A DNA stretch of 27,764 nucleotides from NCBI GenBank assembly GCA_964621215.1, contig CAZULF010000017.1, forward strand, positions 1 through 27,764, read 5' to 3'. The DNA is from CAZULF01 sp964621215 (GTDB taxonomy: Bacteria > Pseudomonadota > Gammaproteobacteria > UBA1113). Positions 24,415-27,764 of the stretch are shown one piece after another. The position numbers were made by a program, and so were the translations under genes. Position 1 is the stretch's first letter. Each line of letters starts with the position of its first letter. The notes below the pieces were generated by a model. That model did no database searches, was not told the origin of the DNA, and saw nothing but the letters and a program-made list of their open reading frames with translations.

Positions 24415-25929
24415 CTAGCGATTTTTAATGGAACTAGCCGGCCGTGTCGCATCGGCAATATCACCAGTCAGTTTTTCATTTGCATCACTCGAGCTAACAG
24501 AAGCTTTCGCCATACCATCTGGACGTGGCATAAACGATACGCTCTCTCTCAGAACTTGTTTCGGTGTCTTAGCCGGCGGCAAAGTAAATTCTTTATTGAA
24601 ACAACCATAATTACTTGTAACAGGACTGAAACCATTTCTTGTGCATTCTGTGGTGAAATTAACCGCTTTCTTTTTTGCAACTAGATTTAATTCGCCACGG
24701 CGCGCTTGAGAAAACTCTTCTTTGCTGACTTTTGAATACTCAGACAATGTTTTTAATATCTGCTGTTGTTCTGTATTTAATCCCACAGCATGAATGGTGA
24801 CAGTCGGATTTTCAGCCCAGATTGCTTTGGCAACTTCATGTATTGCATAAAATGAATTTTGATCGAATTGAAATCCCATCAACGTTAAATCAATGGAATC
24901 TGCACCTTTACGCACCATCTCAGTATAAATGACTTTCTGGTCTTCAATTCTTACGCCAACGGGAACTAAACCAAGAGGAATATCATATTTAACACTACCC
25001 CCCGTATATTGACCAGAATTTTTCGAATCTGATTTCATAGTGATGGTGGAAGTGAATGCCGTATCCATACTCAGTCGTTGTTCTTCCAGAGCAGCTCTGA
25101 TTCTCTCATATTCAGCAGGAGGAATGGGAATGCTTCTTAAAGAAGCTAACTGATTAGTATTTTTTAGTTGTTCGTACTCCTCTTTAGAGACAGGAACAAC
25201 CGTACGATGAAAATGCATATCGGGTTGCATTTTTGTTTCAGTTAAAGCCCAGTTTGGGTTTTTAAATCCATCATCAGCAGTCGTAAAGAATAACTGTTCT
25301 AATTCCGCATCTGTTCTTGAAGGGCTTGTTTTTCGGAATACGGAATAATGTTCCGCGCCATGTTGGATGCGATAATCCAAATCTTTTTGTAATTCTTTAT
25401 AACGTTGTTGTAACTTTTTCAAATCATCATCTTGACGTGCTTCTACTTTGTTAGTAATGGAAACACTAAAATCTTGTTTGTTAAGTTTTGCTTTCGCAGC
25501 ATCATCCAGTTTATCCCATTCAGCATCGATAGTTTTTTGTAATTGTTCTGCTTCTTCAGTATGCATGCTTTGCATTTGTGCCAAGGTATCCTTGAAACTT
25601 TGCTCAAGGCGGGATGCTAATTCTCGAGCAGCTTCTTGAGAATAATAGGCTTCTGTATTGCGTAATGCCGTGTTAAACAGAGGAAGCGCTTCGCTATTGG
25701 GGTCGGGTTTAAACGTCGTCGCTGGATCAGTCAGTTTTTTAATACGCTCAACATCATTGAGCATGATTATGCTGATTTCATCAGCATAATGCATGCCATT
25801 TTTTTCTAGCTCTTTCGTAATGACCACTCCTTCAGCTAAAGAAGGATCGTTTTGTAATTTTCCATAGGCATTAGTAATCTGATCTTTGAATTGGTTTTGC
25901 AACTGCGAAGTCAATGTTTGAGCGGCCAT
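24415..25929 (-). CDS. Large uncharacterised coiled-coil protein, possible secreted effector
   Basis: 504-residue hydrophilic protein with no family I recognise. It starts MAAQTLTSQLQNQFKDQI, with no signal peptide and no membrane segment. Residues about 90-210 are strongly helical and charged, with heptad-like runs (ELASRLEQSFKDTLAQMQ; LKKLQQRYKELQKDL). A middle part (about 240-330) is mixed. Residues about 340-400 alternate strand and helix (DLTLMGFQFDQNSFYAIHEV; TVTIHAVGLN). The last 60 residues are Pro/Ser/Ala-rich and probably flexible. Large, soluble, coiled-coil orphans are typical of type IV secreted effectors in Legionellales, but no secretion signal can be proved by eye, and effector status is a hypothesis. 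It has its own extended -10 promoter (25972-25964) and AAGGT as ribosome site. Confidence 0.75.
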   Translation of the reverse strand: MAAQTLTSQLQNQFKDQITNAYGKLQNDPSLAEGVVITKELEKNGMHYADEISIIMLNDVERIKKLTDPATTFKPDPNSEALPLFNTALRNTEAYYSQEAARELASRLEQSFKDTLAQMQSMHTEEAEQLQKTIDAEWDKLDDAAKAKLNKQDFSVSITNKVEARQDDDLKKLQQRYKELQKDLDYRIQHGAEHYSVFRKTSPSRTDAELEQLFFTTADDGFKNPNWALTETKMQPDMHFHRTVVPVSKEEYEQLKNTNQLASLRSIPIPPAEYERIRAALEEQRLSMDTAFTSTITMKSDSKNSGQYTGGSVKYDIPLGLVPVGVRIEDQKVIYTEMVRKGADSIDLTLMGFQFDQNSFYAIHEVAKAIWAENPTVTIHAVGLNTEQQQILKTLSEYSKVSKEEFSQARRGELNLVAKKKAVNFTTECTRNGFSPVTSNYGCFNKEFTLPPAKTPKQVLRESVSFMPRPDGMAKASVSSSDANEKLTGDIADATRPASSIKNR

Positions 25930-25963
25930 AATTTATTTACCTTTATAGGGTTATATCCTATTA

Positions 25964-25972
25964 ATTATATCA
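25964..25972 (-). promoter_or_regulatory. Extended -10 promoter for the coiled-coil protein gene
   Basis: On the minus strand the sequence reads TGATATAAT, identical to the element before the XRE regulator gene. It lies 35 bp upstream of the ATG at 25929, and a poor -35 (TGGCTA) sits 17 bp further up. The transcript would start near 25957. Confidence 0.5.
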
Positions 25973-26083
25973 AATACGGCATTAAGTAGCCATGACAAAA
26001 TTTGCGCAGACGCGAATAATGCAAAAAATCAACGAGATTCTTGCTTTTGAGGAGGCGGTATGGTAGCGAGCGGAAGGAAGAGA

Positions 26084-26114
26084 ACCTCAGCTTTTCTTAA
26101 TGAAAAGCTGAGGT
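26084..26114 (-). terminator. Terminator of the HU-like gene
   Basis: A perfect 13-bp stem (ACCTCAGCTTTTC / GAAAAGCTGAGGT) closes a 5-nt loop, 8 bp beyond the HU-like stop codon on the minus strand. It is followed on that strand by TCTCTTCC, a weak T-rich tail. The stem strength makes termination likely. Confidence 0.7.
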
Positions 26115-26122
26115 ATCGCGGT

Positions 26123-26566
26123 TTAGTCAACCATTGATTTCAATTTTTTCAATGCCTTAACTTTAACTACATTGCGAGCGGGCTTAGCTTTAAACATGGT
26201 TTCTTCACCAGTAAAAGGATTAATTCCTTTTCTAGCTTTAGTTGCAGGTTTACGCTTTACTTCGACTTTCAACAAACCAGCAACAGCACATGCGCCTACT
26301 GCTTTAGGTTTGATGTGGCCATGAATGATTTCAGCTAAACAATCAAACACTTGAGCTACCTGTTTACGGGTAATTCCAGCTTGGTCTGCGATAGTGGTAA
26401 ACATTTCAGATTTAGTAATCGCTTCATCATATTTCTTTTTAGCTACTGAGCTAACTGATGCAGCTTTTTTAGCAGCAACAACGCGGCTAGATGTTTTCTT
26501 AGCAGCTTTTTTACTTGGAACAGTCCGTGAAGCCTTCTTGGCGCTGGACATCGCTTTCTTTGCCAT
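26123..26566 (-). CDS. HU family DNA-binding protein with lysine/alanine-rich N-terminal tail
   Basis: 147-residue nucleoid protein. Residues 1-45 are a Lys/Ala/Ser-rich tail resembling eukaryotic H1 or bacterial histone-like tails (KKAMSSAKKASRTVPSKKAAKK). Residues 52-145 form an HU/IHF-type domain: SEMFTTIADQAGITRKQVAQ (helices), then ARKGINPFTGEETMFKAKPA, which matches the HU arm ARxGxNPxTGE, then VKVKALKKLK. The family Gly/Phe strand segment is altered (GACAVAGLLKVEVKRKPA). The start is the ATG at 26566, with GAGG 8 nt upstream, rather than 26572 or an upstream Met at 26641. It probably compacts DNA, with the tail adding non-specific affinity. A terminator follows directly, so it is likely monocistronic. 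Confidence 0.9.
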   Translation of the reverse strand: MAKKAMSSAKKASRTVPSKKAAKKTSSRVVAAKKAASVSSVAKKKYDEAITKSEMFTTIADQAGITRKQVAQVFDCLAEIIHGHIKPKAVGACAVAGLLKVEVKRKPATKARKGINPFTGEETMFKAKPARNVVKVKALKKLKSMVD

Positions 26567-26702
26567 ATTCATATCCTCTCCATTTTGCAAATAAAATATA
26601 TTCCAGGAATTTCCGTTAGTTAACCCGGATACTTCCCACATCCACCTGTAAGTAAAATACAGGGAACTTATGTTAAGATATCATAACAAAAATAAATGGC
26701 TA

Positions 26703-26743
26703 GTGTTTTTTAGCGATTTTTTGTGAAAAAACACCATTTTTTT
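26703..26743 (+). other. AT-rich hairpin with T7 tract upstream of the ferredoxin-like gene
   Basis: GTGTTTTTT (26703-26711) pairs with AAAAAACAC (26726-26734) around a 14-nt loop, and a run of seven Ts begins 2 nt later (26737-26743). The plus-strand reading looks like an intrinsic terminator or attenuator, yet no plus-strand gene lies before it. It could end a short transcript starting in the 26570-26700 gap, or sit in the leader of the ferredoxin-like gene. The stem is mostly A-T and may be weak. Confidence 0.3.
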
Positions 26744-26798
26744 GTTCAATATCAAATATTGCTGCTTTTTAGGCATCAAATACCATCAGGAAGAGCAT

Positions 26799-27110
26799 AT
26801 GTATTACCAAAAACACCTGTTAATCTGTACTAATCAACGCCCAGAAGGCAAAGCCTGTTGTGCTAATCACCATGCTGCAGCACGATGTACCGAAGCTAAA
26901 TTACGAATAAAAGACTACGGTTTAGCGGGACCCGGCCGTATTCGCGTAAGTAGCGCCGGCTGTCTAGGACGCTGTGATGAAGGCCCTGTCGCAGTAGTCT
27001 ATCCTGAAGGGGTGTGGTATCAGTATCACGATGAGCAGGATATCCAGGCCATCGTGGATCGCCATTTAGTTGGTGGTGAGATAGTGGAAGAACTTTTGTT
27101 AGACGAATAG
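26799..27110 (+). CDS. Thioredoxin-fold [2Fe-2S] ferredoxin-like protein
   Basis: 103-residue cytosolic protein of the (2Fe-2S) ferredoxin domain family (COG3411-like, related to the NuoE thioredoxin fold). The likely cluster ligands are Cys10 in LLICTN, Cys20 (or Cys21) in GKACC, and Cys55 and Cys59 in SAGCLGRCDEGP, giving the C-x(9-10)-C...C-x3-C spacing of the family. It would act as a small electron carrier or cluster-binding protein; its partner is not apparent here. The start is ATG 26799 with AGGAAGAG just upstream; the frame extends further back to 26742 without a ribosome site. It is divergent from the HU-like gene, and its stop lies 4 bp before a perfect inverted repeat. Confidence 0.9.
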   Translation: MYYQKHLLICTNQRPEGKACCANHHAAARCTEAKLRIKDYGLAGPGRIRVSSAGCLGRCDEGPVAVVYPEGVWYQYHDEQDIQAIVDRHLVGGEIVEELLLDE

Positions 27111-27114
27111 TCTC

Positions 27115-27194
27115 CGTAGCCTGGATGGAGCGAAGCGGAATCCGGGTTTTCTGTTCGAGAACCCCGGATTCCGCTTCGCTCCATCCAGGCTACG
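27115..27194. repeat. Perfect 32-bp inverted repeat (TAGCCTGGATGGAGC family)
   Basis: Arms 27115-27146 and 27163-27194 are exact reverse complements, separated by 16 nt. The arm sequence matches the left arm of the 9874-9990 element with only a few differences. The resulting hairpin is extremely stable and lies between the ferredoxin-like stop and the rplM promoter, where it would insulate or terminate transcription. Perfect arm identity suggests recent spread or gene conversion. Confidence 0.85.
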
Positions 27195-27227
27195 ATTTAC
27201 TTCCTCGATTTATTTTTATTTTCCCTC

Positions 27228-27256
27228 TTGCCTATTGCCTTCAGCTTCGGTAGAAT
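27228..27256 (+). promoter_or_regulatory. Sigma-70 promoter of rplM-rpsI
   Basis: TTGCCT (27228-27233), 17-bp spacer, TAGAAT (27251-27256). The boxes match consensus at four of six and five of six positions. The predicted transcript starts near 27263, leaving a leader of about 46 nt before the rplM ATG. Confidence 0.65.
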
Positions 27257-27308
27257 GCCCACCTCCATATAAAAGTGGACAGAATAACCATTTCGGAAAT
27301 AGAGAGTC

Positions 27309-27749
27309 ATGAGAACATTTAGTGCGAAGAATGAAACTGCCCGACACGACTGGTTCGTGGTTGATGCAGCAGGTCAAACCTTGGGTCGGCTTGCTAGCCG
27401 TGTGGCTATAGTATTACGTGGCAAACATAAGCCAGAATATACTCCCCACGTAGATACCGGTGATTTCGTTGTTATTATCAATGCCGAAAAAATTAAAGTT
27501 ACCGGCAACAAAGCTAATGACAAGATTTACTATCACCACTCAGGCTTCCCAGGTGGAATCAAATCCATTAATTTTGAAGAACAAATAGCAAAAGCGCCAA
27601 TACGTGTATTGGAAGATGCAGTAAAAGGCATGTTACCTAAGAATCCACTGGGTCGTGCTATGTATCGTAAACTTAAAGTGTATGCGGGCAGTGAACATCC
27701 ACATAGTGCTCAGCAACCTAAGCCACTTGATTTTGGAGCGGATGAATAA
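27309..27749 (+). CDS. rplM: 50S ribosomal protein L13
   Basis: 146-residue L13, an early-assembling 23S rRNA binding protein of the large subunit. The sequence is typical throughout: MRTFSAKN near the start, VVDAAGQTLGRLAS, HVDTGDFVVIINAEKI, YYHHSGFPGGIKS, and GMLPKNPLGRAMYRKLKVYAG. It has its own promoter (27228-27256). A start codon two bases after its stop marks the next gene, expected to be rpsI, with which rplM forms a near-universal operon. In E. coli L13 represses its own operon through the leader; the short leader here may play that part, but I see no defined structure. Confidence 0.98.
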   Translation: MRTFSAKNETARHDWFVVDAAGQTLGRLASRVAIVLRGKHKPEYTPHVDTGDFVVIINAEKIKVTGNKANDKIYYHHSGFPGGIKSINFEEQIAKAPIRVLEDAVKGMLPKNPLGRAMYRKLKVYAGSEHPHSAQQPKPLDFGADE

Positions 27750-27751
27750 TT

Positions 27752-27764
27752 ATGACAGCACCAG
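27752..27764 (+). CDS. rpsI: Probable 30S ribosomal protein S9, first four codons (cut by window)
   Basis: ATG ACA GCA CCA begins 2 bp after the rplM stop. Four residues cannot identify a protein; the call rests on the highly conserved rplM-rpsI gene order and the coupling distance. Confidence 0.5.

Noticed and set aside
24382..24684. Plus-strand open frame overlapping the 3' end of the coiled-coil gene
   Set aside because: Starts in the inverted-repeat element, lies antisense to a longer, compositionally convincing gene, and shows no recognisable protein features.
26567..26641. 25-residue N-terminal extension of the HU-like protein from Met at 26641
   Set aside because: The extension is unlike HU or a tail, and a good ribosome site lies directly before the ATG at 26566.

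Overview
The window is a compact, AT-leaning piece of chromosome, almost fully coding. It carries housekeeping genes in gammaproteobacterial style: a class A penicillin-binding protein, radC, coaBC-dut, gmk/rpoZ/spoT, uvrA, zapE and rplM-rpsI. The accessory content is a giant NACHT-HEAT-TIR protein, a lysine-tailed HU protein and a large cytosolic coiled-coil protein of unknown function. Together these suggest a host-associated gammaproteobacterium, most likely of the order Legionellales (Legionella/Coxiella/Berkiella-like). The taxonomic call is inference from gene content, not from a marker phylogeny.

Layout. 1-5716: 3' end of a PBP1A gene (cut by the window edge), convergent radC, then coaBC and dut (overlapping), a thiamine pyrophosphokinase gene, and a convergent secreted L,D-transpeptidase. 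5871-7176: exonuclease III gene, tail to tail (41 bp overlap) with an XRE-type regulator. 7177-7510: the only gene-free stretch above 300 bp. It holds a regulator promoter on the minus strand and, on the plus strand, a promoter, a foldable ~138-nt region and a terminator, which I read as a candidate small RNA gene. 7511-9878: rph, divergent from yicC-gmk.

9874-15909: the standout region. gmk and rpoZ-spoT are normally neighbours in gammaproteobacteria. Here they are separated by a 117-bp inverted-repeat element and a 1964-residue protein. That protein has a NACHT NTPase, 24 HEAT-like repeats of near-constant 35 residues and a C-terminal TIR domain with a candidate catalytic glutamate. It is laid out like an NLR immune receptor with the effector at the far end.

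16054-24262: rpoZ, spoT, ridA, uvrA, an alpha/beta hydrolase, zapE and a zinc-ribbon protein of unknown function. All are on the plus strand, with several overlaps or very short gaps. 24293-24410: a second, unrelated inverted-repeat element between convergent genes. 24415-26566: the unknown coiled-coil protein and the HU-like protein, both on the minus strand. 26799-27764: a thioredoxin-fold [2Fe-2S] ferredoxin-like protein, a perfect 32-bp inverted repeat, a sigma-70 type promoter, rplM, and the first codons of what should be rpsI.

Together the core genes cover cell-wall synthesis, coenzyme A, thiamine and nucleotide supply, DNA repair, RNA processing, stringent response and ribosome assembly. 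The NACHT-HEAT-TIR protein has no recognisable partner gene in the window, so it probably works alone, either as a defence sensor-effector or as a protein aimed at a host.
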